NCBI GenBank assembly: GCA_035552655.1
Contig: DASZLD010000016.1
Location: 1 to 25,431, forward strand
Reading direction: 5' to 3'
DNA: 25,431 nucleotides
Origin: DASXMT01 sp035552655
GTDB lineage: Bacteria > Actinomycetota > Acidimicrobiia > Acidimicrobiales > RAAP-2
Part shown: positions 15,989 through 24,996 of the stretch, one piece after another
Layout of the letters: the number at the start of each line of letters is the position of its first letter
How positions within the stretch are numbered: the first letter of the stretch is position 1
Translations under genes and position numbers: made by a program
The notes under the pieces: generated by a model
Databases searched by the model: none
What the model was told of the DNA's origin: nothing
The model's input: only the letters and a program-made list of their open reading frames with translations

Positions 15989-16651
15989 TCAGTCGGAGCC
16001 GCCGTCGACCTCGTCCTCGTCCGGGTTGAATCCGCCGGAGAGCAGCCCGGTCACATCGCTGGCCATGGCCTCGCACAACTCGGTCAACGCCTCCATGCGG
16101 GCCTTGGGATCATCGGTCTCGAGCAGGTGCTGACGGTCCATGAGGTTCAACGGCGCCAGGCCGCACAAGCGCCAAGCCGCCTCCTCGGCCTGGTCACCGA
16201 AGTCGAGGTCGTGGGGAAGGGCGGGAACCTCCCCCATCTCCGAGAGGAGCGAGCGCAGCCGTCGCACCGCGCTCTCCGCCGAGGCCAGCGCCTGACCGTC
16301 GACGTGGTCGAAGGATTCATCGGCGATCTCTTCCACCATGGCCTGCGGGTAGGGATCGTCGGGCATCCACTCCCGCACCCGCATGCGGCGGACCCCTCGG
16401 ACCTCCAAGAACAGGCGGTTCCCCGGTAGTCGCGATCCTCGGTCGATCCGAACCACCGTGCCGGTGTCCACCCGCTGGTCGCCGCCGCCCACCTCCGAGC
16501 CCCTGGTGATCATGACCACGCCGAACTCTCGGTCCCCGTCGAGGCAGTCGGCGGTGAGGGCCAGGTAGCGGGGTTCGAAGACCTGCAACGGCAGTTGGCC
16601 GCCAGGGAACACCACGGTCGACAGCGGGAACATGCCCAGGGGCTTCGTCAC
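15989..16651 (-). CDS. Stand-alone LON substrate-binding domain protein
   Basis: The protein carries only the N-terminal substrate-recognition domain of Lon protease; no AAA+ or Ser-Lys protease part follows. The family block FPLSTVVFPGGQLPLQVFEP begins about residue 8, followed by PRY and the EFGVVMI strand. The second half (about 120-205) is helical and the tail is acidic. Several in-frame starts exist. GTG at 16651 is preferred because GGAGG lies about ten bases upstream; ATG at 16678 has its GGAG too close. Such proteins are common in actinobacteria and their role is not settled, though peptide or misfolded-protein binding is a reasonable guess. It follows the DUF3097 gene by 70 bases on the same strand. 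Confidence 0.8.
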   Translation of the reverse strand: MTKPLGMFPLSTVVFPGGQLPLQVFEPRYLALTADCLDGDREFGVVMITRGSEVGGGDQRVDTGTVVRIDRGSRLPGNRLFLEVRGVRRMRVREWMPDDPYPQAMVEEIADESFDHVDGQALASAESAVRRLRSLLSEMGEVPALPHDLDFGDQAEEAAWRLCGLAPLNLMDRQHLLETDDPKARMEALTELCEAMASDVTGLLSGGFNPDEDEVDGGSD

Positions 16652-16721
16652 GATCGGCACCCCTCCAGCCTGCCCCATCTCCGCTGCTCGGGCCGGCCGT
16701 TCCGGCGACGGTGACCGCTGA

Positions 16722-17549
16722 TCAGTGCGGATCGGTGACGAAGTCGATGAGCGCTTCGACCGCACCCACCAGCGGCGGCTCCAAGTCGACATAGGAGTCG
16801 ACTGCGGCCAGGATGCGGCGCCACATGGTGATCGGGTCGGGAACGCCCAGGGCATGGCACACGCCGGTCTTCCAATCCAGACCCATGGGTACGCTCGGCC
16901 AAGCGTCGAATCCCACCACGGCGGGCTTGACCGCCTCCCACACGTCGACGTACGGGGTCCCCGTGACCAAGACGTTGTCATCGGTCATGGTGGCGGCCAG
17001 GCGCGCCTCTTTGCTGCCCGGGACCAGATGATCCACCAGCACGCCAAGCCGTCGAGCCGGCCCGGGCTTGAAGTGGCGCACCACTCCGGGCAGATGGTCG
17101 ATGCCGTCGAGCCGCTCCACCACGATCCCCTCGATTCGGAGATCGTCACCCCACACCCGTTCCACCAGCTCGGCGTCATGGACCCCTTCAACCAGGATTC
17201 GACCGGCTCTGGCCACCCGGGCCGGCTGGCTGGGAACGGCCACTGAGCCCGACGCTGTGACCCCGGCTGTAACCGGCTTGGCTCCCCGGGGTCGGACCAG
17301 GGTCACCGCCTGACCGTCGACGGCGAACGCACCCGGAGCCTCGCGGAACACCCGCTCCAGCCCCGTCTGACCTCGCAGTTCGACACCACCAGCCTCCAGC
17401 CGGACGACCGTCCCGCGAAAGCCCGAGGCCCGATGGGTGACCGCCAGTCCCGGCGGTGCTTCGACCTCGGGATAGATGGTGGCCAGCTGGGCCGGTCCGT
17501 CGATCGGTCCGGCCAGGATGCCTTTCATCGGGTCCCATCGGGCATTCAT
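16722..17549 (-). CDS. DUF3097 family protein with a Toprim-like C-terminal half
   Basis: This 275-residue protein matches the actinobacterial DUF3097 family, whose function is unknown to me. The N-terminal half (1-110) is beta-rich. The second half holds the conserved block ILVEGVHDAELVERVW (118-133), a variable strand (GIVVERLDG, 141-149) and VLVDHLVPGSKEAR (170-183), then VTGTPYVDVW (195-204). The order of a VEG-x-DA strand followed by a D-x-x-x-x-G strand is that of Toprim nucleases such as RNase M5. The second motif has DH where classical Toprim has DxD. No ribosome-binding site precedes ATG 17549, but a TACCGT hexamer lies seven bases upstream. It stands 60 bases after the chelatase stop on the same strand. 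Confidence 0.8.
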   Translation of the reverse strand: MNARWDPMKGILAGPIDGPAQLATIYPEVEAPPGLAVTHRASGFRGTVVRLEAGGVELRGQTGLERVFREAPGAFAVDGQAVTLVRPRGAKPVTAGVTASGSVAVPSQPARVARAGRILVEGVHDAELVERVWGDDLRIEGIVVERLDGIDHLPGVVRHFKPGPARRLGVLVDHLVPGSKEARLAATMTDDNVLVTGTPYVDVWEAVKPAVVGFDAWPSVPMGLDWKTGVCHALGVPDPITMWRRILAAVDSYVDLEPPLVGAVEALIDFVTDPH

Positions 17550-17556
17550 CGCCCGG

Positions 17557-17562
17557 ACGGTA
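17557..17562 (-). promoter_or_regulatory. Candidate -10 hexamer for a leaderless DUF3097 transcript
   Basis: On the minus strand TACCGT (TAnnnT) ends seven bases before the ATG at 17549, the usual spacing when the first base of the start codon is the transcription start. No ribosome-binding site and no clear -35 are present. Confidence 0.4.
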
Positions 17563-17609
17563 CACGGTGGGACTGGGCAAACTTTGGATGCTGGCGCCGA
17601 CGCCGGGAC

Positions 17610-19598
17610 TCAGACTTTGGGCAGCGCGCTCCGGACGGCATCGGCGATGGTCTCAGCGGAGAGCTCGTCGACGGTGAGATACCGAGCCCCCATGGCCTCG
17701 GCCAACGGTCTGGCCAGGCCCAACCGAATGCCGGCCGGTGAGCCGCCAGCCGTGATGGCGCCCTCGGCATCGACCACCACGGCGCTCACCCCCTGACGAC
17801 GAACTGCTTCTGCCGCCTTCAGGGACGCTTGGACCGGGTCGACCCCCCCTTGGGCTGCGGTGGCACGACCGTCCGACACCAACACCAACAGCGGCCGATA
17901 CGCCCCGGTGGTCGCCGCCCGGGCCAGGCCGAGTGCGCTCTCGATGCCCGCGGCCAGCGGGGTGCGACCACCGATGGGCACATCGCGGAGGCGAGCCTGT
18001 GCCACCTCGGTGCTCCCGGTCGGCCGCAGGGCGACGTCTGCAGCATCTCCTCCGAAGGTGACAAGCGCCACCCGATCCCGACGCTGGTACGCATCGGTCA
18101 GGAGAGCGAGCACCGCCCCTTTGGCCGCAGCCATTCGCCCATGGGCGCCCATGGAGCCGGAGGCGTCCACGGCCAGGACCACCAAGTTGGCGGCGCGTTC
18201 TTCCCGGACCGCCTCCCGCAGGTCCTGGTCTTCGATGGCCAGCGCCGTGCCGTTACCCTGGCGAGCGGCGGCCGCGGTCACGGTGGCCGTGACGGCGATC
18301 GACCCCAGCGGGCGCCCGGGATCGGGCACCCGATCCGACACGTGCCGACCGCGATCGCCAACGGTCACGGTGCGCCGGCCCGAGGCCTGGGCGACCGAAG
18401 TCGCCGCCGCCGACGGTGCGGCTGCCTCGATGCGGCGGACGCGGCTGGGCGCGGCTCCGGGCTCGATGACCTGCTCGTGGTCCGTCGTCTCGTCCTCAGG
18501 GTCCTCGTCCGATTGCGTCGGGCCACCGTCGTCTGCCGAGCCGCGCTGCCCGCCGGCATCGTCAGGAGAGCCGGCATTCGTCGACCCGTCAGCCTCGGCA
18601 TCCTGAGGCAATCGGTCCGACCCGCCACCCGCGCCATCTCCGCCATCACCGGACTCCCCGGCATCCTCTCCGGAGAAGGCGTCGTCCAAGAGCGACTCGA
18701 GCTCGTCGGCCGCCATGCCCGGTGCCTCGAACGGCGAGCGCCGGCGGCGATGGCCGAGGGCCAGCTCGGCCACCCGCCTGACCTCTGACTCCGAGGCCTC
18801 CCGACCACCTTCCCATCCGGCCAGCGCCGCGGCAGCGCGGCAGATGACCAGGTCGGCCCGGAGCCCCTCAGCCCCGGCCTGAGCACACAGCGTGGACACA
18901 GCCAGGATCAGCTCGGACGGCAGGGACGCTGGGGCGGCACGCTCCAATCGGGCTCGCAGCGCATCCTCGGCGTCCTGCCAGTCAGCCAGAAAGCCCTCGG
19001 GGTCGGCGTCGAAGGCCAGCCGCCGACGGACGGCCTCGGCCCGCTCGTCCGGGTCGATGCTGGCGATCACGTCGACGGACAGTCCGAAGCGATCGAGGAG
19101 CTGGGGACGGAGCTCACCCTCTTCTGGGTTCATGGAGCCGACGAGGACGAACCGACTGGGATGGCTATGGGACACGCCCTCTCGTTCCACCCGGTTGACA
19201 CCGCTGGCCGCCACATCGAGCAGCACATCGACCAGGTGGTCGGGAAGCAGGTTGACCTCGTCCACGTAGAGGACCCCACCGTGGGCCGCCTGCAGGAGGC
19301 CGGAGGCGAACCGCCGCTCCCCGCCGGTGAGCGCGGCCCGGAGGTCGATGGAGCCCACCAGCCGGTCCTCGGATGCGCCCACCGGCAACTCGACGAAGGG
19401 GGCATGGCCGGGGAGCAACGTTGCCAGCCCTCGGGCCAACGTTGTCTTGGCACTTCCTTTTTGTCCTCGGAGGAGCACGCCCCCGATCCCCGGGTCGACC
19501 GCGCACAACAGCAGTGCCATCCGCAGGTTCTCGTGGCCCACCACCGCGCTGAACGGGAACGACGGCTTGGACAGGTGATCGTCTGACGAGCTGGTCAC
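17610..19598 (-). CDS. Fused ChlI-ChlD type chelatase subunit (AAA+ and von Willebrand A)
   Basis: This is the ATPase partner of CobN for cobalt insertion, with the I and D subunits of Mg-chelatase fused in one 662-residue chain, as in actinobacterial cobalamin loci. The AAA+ part has Walker A GQKGSAKTT (45-53), Walker B VLYVDEVN (109-116) and GSMNPEEGELRPQLLDRFGL (154-173). A Gly/Asp/Glu-rich linker (about 305-378) follows, and then a von Willebrand A domain with a complete MIDAS start DASGSMG (478-484) and GGRTPL (543-548). The frame is open to 19613, but GTG at 19598 overlaps the cobN stop as GTGA and has GGGAGGAG about seven bases upstream. It is the last gene of the cobalamin series. Magnesium chelation for chlorophyll is excluded by context rather than by the protein itself. 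Confidence 0.88.
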   Translation of the reverse strand: MTSSSDDHLSKPSFPFSAVVGHENLRMALLLCAVDPGIGGVLLRGQKGSAKTTLARGLATLLPGHAPFVELPVGASEDRLVGSIDLRAALTGGERRFASGLLQAAHGGVLYVDEVNLLPDHLVDVLLDVAASGVNRVEREGVSHSHPSRFVLVGSMNPEEGELRPQLLDRFGLSVDVIASIDPDERAEAVRRRLAFDADPEGFLADWQDAEDALRARLERAAPASLPSELILAVSTLCAQAGAEGLRADLVICRAAAALAGWEGGREASESEVRRVAELALGHRRRRSPFEAPGMAADELESLLDDAFSGEDAGESGDGGDGAGGGSDRLPQDAEADGSTNAGSPDDAGGQRGSADDGGPTQSDEDPEDETTDHEQVIEPGAAPSRVRRIEAAAPSAAATSVAQASGRRTVTVGDRGRHVSDRVPDPGRPLGSIAVTATVTAAAARQGNGTALAIEDQDLREAVREERAANLVVLAVDASGSMGAHGRMAAAKGAVLALLTDAYQRRDRVALVTFGGDAADVALRPTGSTEVAQARLRDVPIGGRTPLAAGIESALGLARAATTGAYRPLLVLVSDGRATAAQGGVDPVQASLKAAEAVRRQGVSAVVVDAEGAITAGGSPAGIRLGLARPLAEAMGARYLTVDELSAETIADAVRSALPKV

Positions 19599-22500
19599 CG
19601 GGACTCCTCCCAACCTTCGGCTTCGAGCACCGCGGCCCGGAGGGTGTCACGGGCTTCGGCCGACGCGTCCCACAGGCCGCGCTCGTCTGCTTCCAAGAGG
19701 CGCTCGGCAATCGACCGGAGGGCCCAGGGGTTGGACTCCTCGAAGAACTTGCGCATGCCCGGGTCCCCGACGTACGCCTCGGTCACCTTCTCGTACATCC
19801 AGTCCTCGACCACGCCGGCGGTGGCGTCGTAGCCGAAGAGATAGTCAACGGTGGCGGCCATCTCGAAGGCCCCTTTGTATCCATGACGCTGCATGGCCGA
19901 GAGCCACTTCGGATTGACCACCCGGCTGCGGACGACGCGGGCCGCCTCTTCGGCCAGGGATCGCATGCGGGGGCGAGCGGGATCCGACGAGTCGCCGAAC
20001 CAGGCCTTGGGCTGGACGCCGGTCAGGGCCCGGACGGCCGCCACCATGCCCCCGTGATCTTGGAGATAGTCGTCGGAGTCGAAGATGTCGTGCTCGCGGT
20101 TGTCCTGGTTCTTAACCGCGATCTCCACTGCGGCCAGTCGACGGCGGAGGGCCTCAGGAGCGGGCGAACCCACGATGGGCCCCGAACCGCTCGTCGAGCC
20201 ATCTCGATGGCCGGGGCTCCTGCTGTAGGCGTACCCGCCCCAGGCCAGGTAGACCTGGGCCAGGTCGTCATCGGTCCGCCAGTTCCGGGATTCGAGCAGG
20301 GTCAGGATCCCCGATCCATACGCTCCCGGTTTCGGCCCGAACACCCTGGGATCGGCCGTACCGGCACGAGCGATGGGGTTCTGGTCCCCCGGTTCGTCGG
20401 CCGCCGCGGCCAGCGCGAAGGCATCGTCCAAGAGAGCGAGGACATGGGGGAAGGCATCGCGGAAGAAGCCCGAGATGCGCACGGTGACATCGACCCGGGG
20501 ACGGCCCAGTTCGGCCAGGGGGATCAGCTCGATTCCCTCCACTCGGCCCGACTCCGCCGCCCACCGCGGTCGGACGCCGATGAGGGCGAGGATCTCGGCC
20601 ACGTCATCGCCGGCGGTCCGCATGGCCGCCGTCCCCCACACCACCAGGCCGACCGTCGCCGGATACCGACCTTCCTCGGACACGTGCCGCTCGACCAGGC
20701 GGTCGGCCAATGCCGTCCCCACCTGCCAGGCCAACGGCGAGGGAATGGCTTTGGGGTCCACCGAGTAGAAGTTGCGGCCGGTGGGCAGCACGTGGGCCAT
20801 GCCCCTCGACGGAGCTCCACTCGGCCCCGGCGGGATGAACCGACCGTCGAGTGCGCCCAGGACGGCATCGATCTCACCCGTGGTTGCGGCCAGAGCAGGA
20901 ACCAATCGCTGACATACCCAGGCCAGGACGGGCGAGGACCGGATCACACCACCGGGATCGTCGAGCTCCGGAACGGCATCGGGCCGCCACCCGGCACGCT
21001 GGCATGCCTCCACTCGGCGGCGGCATTCCTCTTCTATACGATCGTAGGACTGGGGATCATCCCCCTCGCCGATCTGCTCGCCCACCTCGGTGCGCAGTGA
21101 TCCCACCCGGTTCTGAGGCAGCCGGGTGATGGCCAGCACCATCTCGACCAGCGGATCACCCACGGGCGGGTTCCCCAGAACATGCAACCCCCCTCTGATC
21201 TGTGCATCCTTCAGTTCGCACAGATAGCCGTCCACCTCGAACAGCAGGTCGTCGAACGCGGGATCGTCGAACGCGGGGGCACTGTGCTGGCCGCCGGGAG
21301 GCCCCTCTGGCCCGCCGACGGGGTTGTGGAACCCCAGGTCCCGGTGGATCTCGGCGGCCACCATGACCTCCCACACCTGGCGACGGACCTCGGGAAGCTT
21401 GGACGGGTCGAGCGAGGCCACTTGGGCGTGGGTGTCCAATAGCGCCTCGAGCTTGGCCAGGTCGTCGTAGAGATCGGCCCGGGTCAGCGGGGGGACCAGA
21501 TGGTCGACGATGGCTGCGTGGGTGCGCCGCTTGGCCTGGGTCCCCTCTCCGGGATCGTTGACCACGAACGGATAGATGAAGGGCAGGTCGCCCAAGGCGG
21601 CGTCGGGAAAACAGGAAGCCGACAGGCCCACCGACTTGCCCGGCAGCCACTCCAAGGTGCCGTGCTTGCCCACGTGTACGACGGCATCGGCGCCCCAACC
21701 CTGGTCGAGCCAGCGATAGAAGCCGAGGTAGTGGTGGGTGGGGGGCAGGTCGGGCGAGTGGTAGACGGCGATCGGGTTCTCCCCGAAACCCCTCGGCGGC
21801 TGCACGGTGACCAGCACCCCGCCGAGATCGATCCCGGTGAAGACCAGGTCGACATGGCGCACAGCGGGTGCGCCGGTTCGGTCGGGATCTGCGGGCTCGA
21901 CGTAGACGGTGCCCGGAGCCGGACCCCAGGCCTCGTCCATGGTGGCCTGCAGATCAGCCGGGAGGCCGGCGAACCAGGATCGATAGGCATCCCCGGACCA
22001 TCGGCCCACTGCTCGGGCCGACTGGGCCGGCGACAGCGTGTCCCGCTCGTAGGTCAGGGCATCGGCCAGCTCCGCCATCAGCTCGTCACCGGTGGCCGGA
22101 ATACGGTCGACCCGGTAGCCGGCTTCGCGCAGCGCGTGCAGGAGATCGATCACCGACGCCGGGGTGTCCAGGCCGACGGCATTGCCCAGTCGGCTTCGCT
22201 TGGTCGGGTAGGCCGAGAGGACCAGGGCAATCCGCTTCTCCGCCGGTGCTGTCCGGCGCAGACGAGCCAGCCGGACGGCCAGTCCGGCCACCCGCGCCAC
22301 TCGGTCGGGTCGGGTCCGGTAGGCGGTGACCGGGGAGCCCAGGACATCGTCGGCATCGACGGTCTCCTTGAACGAGAACGGCACCGTGACGATCCGCCCA
22401 TCGAATTCGGGAATGGCCACGGCCATGGCCACATCCATGGGCGACAGCCCGGTCGACGAAGAGTCCCACGTGCTCGAGGGCACGGTGGCGCAGATGGCCT

Positions 22501-23275
22501 GGACGACGGGCACGTCCAGTTCGGCCAAGGCGCCGGCATCCCAGCATTCGGCTTCCTCGTCGAGGCTGCCCGCGGCCAGCACCGTGGTGATGACGGCGTC
22601 AACGTCGTGCGTGGCCAGCAGCTCGACCACCGGCGACCGCGGGGACGCGCCGTCGTCACCGGCGGCATCGGCTCGCAACGAGTAGCCGTAGACCGGAAGG
22701 GCATTGGCGCCCTTTGCCCTGATGCCGTCGCACAGCTCGTCCACGAAGCGCGTGTTCCCCGAGACCACGTGGGCCCGGTAGAAGAACACGGCGACGGTCG
22801 GCCTGTCCGGTCGGTGCTCGGCTCCAGCCGTGGGCAACACCCCAAAGGCCGGGATCTCGACGGGCGCATCAAAACCGAATCCCTCCATGAGCACGGTGTC
22901 GGCCACGAACCGGAGCATGTTGGCCAGGTTGTCGACACCGCCCTGGGTCAGGTAGCGGAAGGCCTCGGTGACGGTGGCGCTGGGCACGGTGGACAGGGCG
23001 GCGAGCTCGGCATCGGGCACCGCCTCGCCGCTGAAGGCCAGCAGGGGCACGCCCCGGCCGAGGCAATCGGCGCGCAAGTCCTCGAACTGCACCTCCCACG
23101 ACTGGCGACCGCCGAGGAGGCGGACGATCACAAGAGCCACTCCGTCGAGTTCGGGCGCTCGCTCGAGATGGGCGGGATTGGCTGCTCGCAGGGACGGGAA
23201 CCCGGGTGGCAGCATCTCGGCCACGACCCGCAGCGACAGGATCTCGGTGTCGGCGTTGGTGAGGACGAGGATCAC
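19595..23275 (-). CDS. cobN: Cobaltochelatase large subunit CobN
   Basis: CobN is the porphyrinoid-binding subunit that inserts Co2+ into hydrogenobyrinic acid a,c-diamide in the late-cobalt (aerobic) cobalamin route, driven by the AAA+ partner encoded next. The 1226 residues are the normal length for the family. Recognisable blocks are the N-terminal SxxE-type domain, FFYRAHVVSGNTRFVDEL (164-181) and KHGTLEWLPGKSVGLS (537-552), whose His538 and Glu542 belong to the CobN/ChlH core. The C-terminus has HGYKGAFEMAATVDYLFGYD. The GTG start overlaps the cobQ stop, and its TGA overlaps the chelatase GTG, so the three proteins are translationally linked. No cobalamin riboswitch can fit between these genes. 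The frame is intact throughout. Confidence 0.95.
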   Translation of the reverse strand: MILVLTNADTEILSLRVVAEMLPPGFPSLRAANPAHLERAPELDGVALVIVRLLGGRQSWEVQFEDLRADCLGRGVPLLAFSGEAVPDAELAALSTVPSATVTEAFRYLTQGGVDNLANMLRFVADTVLMEGFGFDAPVEIPAFGVLPTAGAEHRPDRPTVAVFFYRAHVVSGNTRFVDELCDGIRAKGANALPVYGYSLRADAAGDDGASPRSPVVELLATHDVDAVITTVLAAGSLDEEAECWDAGALAELDVPVVQAICATVPSSTWDSSSTGLSPMDVAMAVAIPEFDGRIVTVPFSFKETVDADDVLGSPVTAYRTRPDRVARVAGLAVRLARLRRTAPAEKRIALVLSAYPTKRSRLGNAVGLDTPASVIDLLHALREAGYRVDRIPATGDELMAELADALTYERDTLSPAQSARAVGRWSGDAYRSWFAGLPADLQATMDEAWGPAPGTVYVEPADPDRTGAPAVRHVDLVFTGIDLGGVLVTVQPPRGFGENPIAVYHSPDLPPTHHYLGFYRWLDQGWGADAVVHVGKHGTLEWLPGKSVGLSASCFPDAALGDLPFIYPFVVNDPGEGTQAKRRTHAAIVDHLVPPLTRADLYDDLAKLEALLDTHAQVASLDPSKLPEVRRQVWEVMVAAEIHRDLGFHNPVGGPEGPPGGQHSAPAFDDPAFDDLLFEVDGYLCELKDAQIRGGLHVLGNPPVGDPLVEMVLAITRLPQNRVGSLRTEVGEQIGEGDDPQSYDRIEEECRRRVEACQRAGWRPDAVPELDDPGGVIRSSPVLAWVCQRLVPALAATTGEIDAVLGALDGRFIPPGPSGAPSRGMAHVLPTGRNFYSVDPKAIPSPLAWQVGTALADRLVERHVSEEGRYPATVGLVVWGTAAMRTAGDDVAEILALIGVRPRWAAESGRVEGIELIPLAELGRPRVDVTVRISGFFRDAFPHVLALLDDAFALAAAADEPGDQNPIARAGTADPRVFGPKPGAYGSGILTLLESRNWRTDDDLAQVYLAWGGYAYSRSPGHRDGSTSGSGPIVGSPAPEALRRRLAAVEIAVKNQDNREHDIFDSDDYLQDHGGMVAAVRALTGVQPKAWFGDSSDPARPRMRSLAEEAARVVRSRVVNPKWLSAMQRHGYKGAFEMAATVDYLFGYDATAGVVEDWMYEKVTEAYVGDPGMRKFFEESNPWALRSIAERLLEADERGLWDASAEARDTLRAAVLEAEGWEESR

Positions 23276-24996
23276 GGCGATGCCGCCGTCCTCGGGCGAT
23301 CGGCACCGCCGGTTTCGTCACCACGGGTACCTCCACCCTCGGTGATCAACAGCCACAGGGCCTCGAGGTCCAGGTTCTCCTCGCACAGATCGGCCAACTG
23401 GTCGATCTGGCCCTGTCGGGCCAAGGCAAAGGAGACGCCCGACGGCGCCCACCGCTTCCCTCGACGCTCGGCCACCGCGCCCAGCAGTGTGCCGCGGAAC
23501 TCGTCCCCCTCGAACAGACCGTGCAGGCTCGATCCGCACACCCCGTTCTTGTCGTCGATGATGCCCTCGGTCCGGTGCCCGCGGCCATCCCCCATCAGGA
23601 ACCAGGGGACGGCAGACGGACCGGCATGGGTTCGTCCATGATGGATCTCGTAACCCGAGATGGCGATGGACGGCGTCTGCCGCGGCGATCCCTCCAGCTC
23701 CCAATCCGGTTGGAACGAGGTGCCGGCCCCGGTCGCACCCGGTACCCGCCCCGGACTGGTCGGGTAGGGCCGCAGCAGCGACGACTGTCGCCAGGTCGTC
23801 CGCCCTCGCCGCTGCCGGGTGCGCTTGTCCACCAGGTACACGGTCCGGAGATCCAACAGGCCGAGCCCATTGACCACCCCGGTACGGCTCTCGATGGCTC
23901 CAGGATCCTCGATGAGCTCACCCAGCATCTGGTATCCGCCACAGATGCCCAGGATCATCGGCGAATCGGCGCGGATGGCTCCGCCATCGTCGGTGCGCAG
24001 CTGGGCCAGCGCTTCTTCGAAACCTCGCGATCGCATCCAGGCCAGGTCCTCAGCCGTCGCCTTCGTCCCCGGCAGGACCACCAGGTCCGGCTGACCCAGC
24101 GAGTCGGGCGAGTCCACGAAGCGCACGGATGTCCCCGGTTCCACCGCCAATGCGTCGACGTCGGTGAAGTTGGAGATGTGGGGAAAGCGGATGACCACGA
24201 TGTCGAGGGGATCCCGACCGGAGCTCGCCACCGGCGGCGCCGACGAGGTTCCCTGTCGAGCCCCCTGGGTCATGACCAGGGCCAGCGAGTCTTCGGCATC
24301 GAGCGTCAATCCCTCGGCAAAGGGCAGCACCCCCAGGGTCGGTCGTCCCGTCCGCCGCTCCAGATCGGCCAGGGCGTCGCCGAGCAGCGCCGGATCGCCG
24401 CGGAACTTGTTTATGACGAACCCCCGAACCCACCGTCGAAGCTCGTCGGGCAACAGGGCGACGGTGCCATAGAGCGCAGCGAACACGCCGCCCCGGTCGA
24501 TGTCGCCGACCACGATGGCGGGGATGCCCACCTTCGAGGCCAGCCCCAGGTTCACCAGGTCCCCCTCGAGCAGGTTGATCTCCGCCGGACTGCCGGCACC
24601 CTCGCACAAGACGACGTCATAGCGGGAGCGCAGATCGGCCAGCGCGTCGGTCACCACCTCCATGAGCTCGGGCTTGGCTGCGTGGTACGCCACCGCATCG
24701 AGGTCCTTCCACGGCCGGCCCAGCACCACCACCTGGCTGGTGCGGTCGGTGGTCGGCTTGAGCAGGATCGGGTTCATGGCCACATCGGGCTCCACGCCGG
24801 CCGCCATGGCCTGCATGGCCTGGGCCCGGCCGATCTCGTCGCCTGCCGGGGTGACGAACGAGTTCAAGGCCATGTTCTGGGCCTTGAACGGCGCCACCCG
24901 GACCCCCTGACGAGCGAGGAGCCGGCACAGCCCGGCCACGATCTGGCTCTTGCCCACGTCGCTGGCCGTCCCGCACACCATGAGCGCCCCCCTCAC
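23272..24996 (-). CDS. cobQ: Cobyric acid synthase CobQ
   Basis: CobQ amidates side chains b, d, e and g of adenosylcobyrinic acid a,c-diamide using glutamine and ATP. The N-terminal dethiobiotin-synthetase-like domain has the P-loop GTASDVGKS (9-17), KAQNMALNS (38-46) and CEGAGSPAEINL (131-142). The glutaminase domain has nucleophile Cys352 (GICGGYQMLG) and His492 (GSSLHG), with SGYEIHHGRT at 447-456. The protein is 574 residues, longer than the usual 480-510, because of an insert at about 398-445 rich in Arg, Ser, Pro and Gly and a loose tail after 553. The GTG at 24996 overlaps the previous stop as GTGA; an ATG five codons later is the alternative start. It is coupled at both ends to other cobalamin genes. 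Confidence 0.95.
   Translation of the reverse strand: MRGALMVCGTASDVGKSQIVAGLCRLLARQGVRVAPFKAQNMALNSFVTPAGDEIGRAQAMQAMAAGVEPDVAMNPILLKPTTDRTSQVVVLGRPWKDLDAVAYHAAKPELMEVVTDALADLRSRYDVVLCEGAGSPAEINLLEGDLVNLGLASKVGIPAIVVGDIDRGGVFAALYGTVALLPDELRRWVRGFVINKFRGDPALLGDALADLERRTGRPTLGVLPFAEGLTLDAEDSLALVMTQGARQGTSSAPPVASSGRDPLDIVVIRFPHISNFTDVDALAVEPGTSVRFVDSPDSLGQPDLVVLPGTKATAEDLAWMRSRGFEEALAQLRTDDGGAIRADSPMILGICGGYQMLGELIEDPGAIESRTGVVNGLGLLDLRTVYLVDKRTRQRRGRTTWRQSSLLRPYPTSPGRVPGATGAGTSFQPDWELEGSPRQTPSIAISGYEIHHGRTHAGPSAVPWFLMGDGRGHRTEGIIDDKNGVCGSSLHGLFEGDEFRGTLLGAVAERRGKRWAPSGVSFALARQGQIDQLADLCEENLDLEALWLLITEGGGTRGDETGGADRPRTAASP

Noticed and set aside
16652..16981. Upstream extension of the LON-domain gene to 16981
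   Set aside because: It would overlap the conserved DUF3097 C-terminus, and its first 90 or so residues are an out-of-frame copy of that gene; the start near 16651 has a proper ribosome-binding site.
21500..23641. Long plus-strand open frame (713 codons) opposite cobN and the end of cobQ
   Set aside because: It is antisense to a strongly conserved gene, rich in Gly, His, Arg and Gln as expected of a GC-rich shadow frame, and shows no family motif.
17610..24996. Cobalamin riboswitch inside the cobalamin genes
   Set aside because: All junctions overlap by 4 bp, so there is no room; any such element must lie beyond the right edge.
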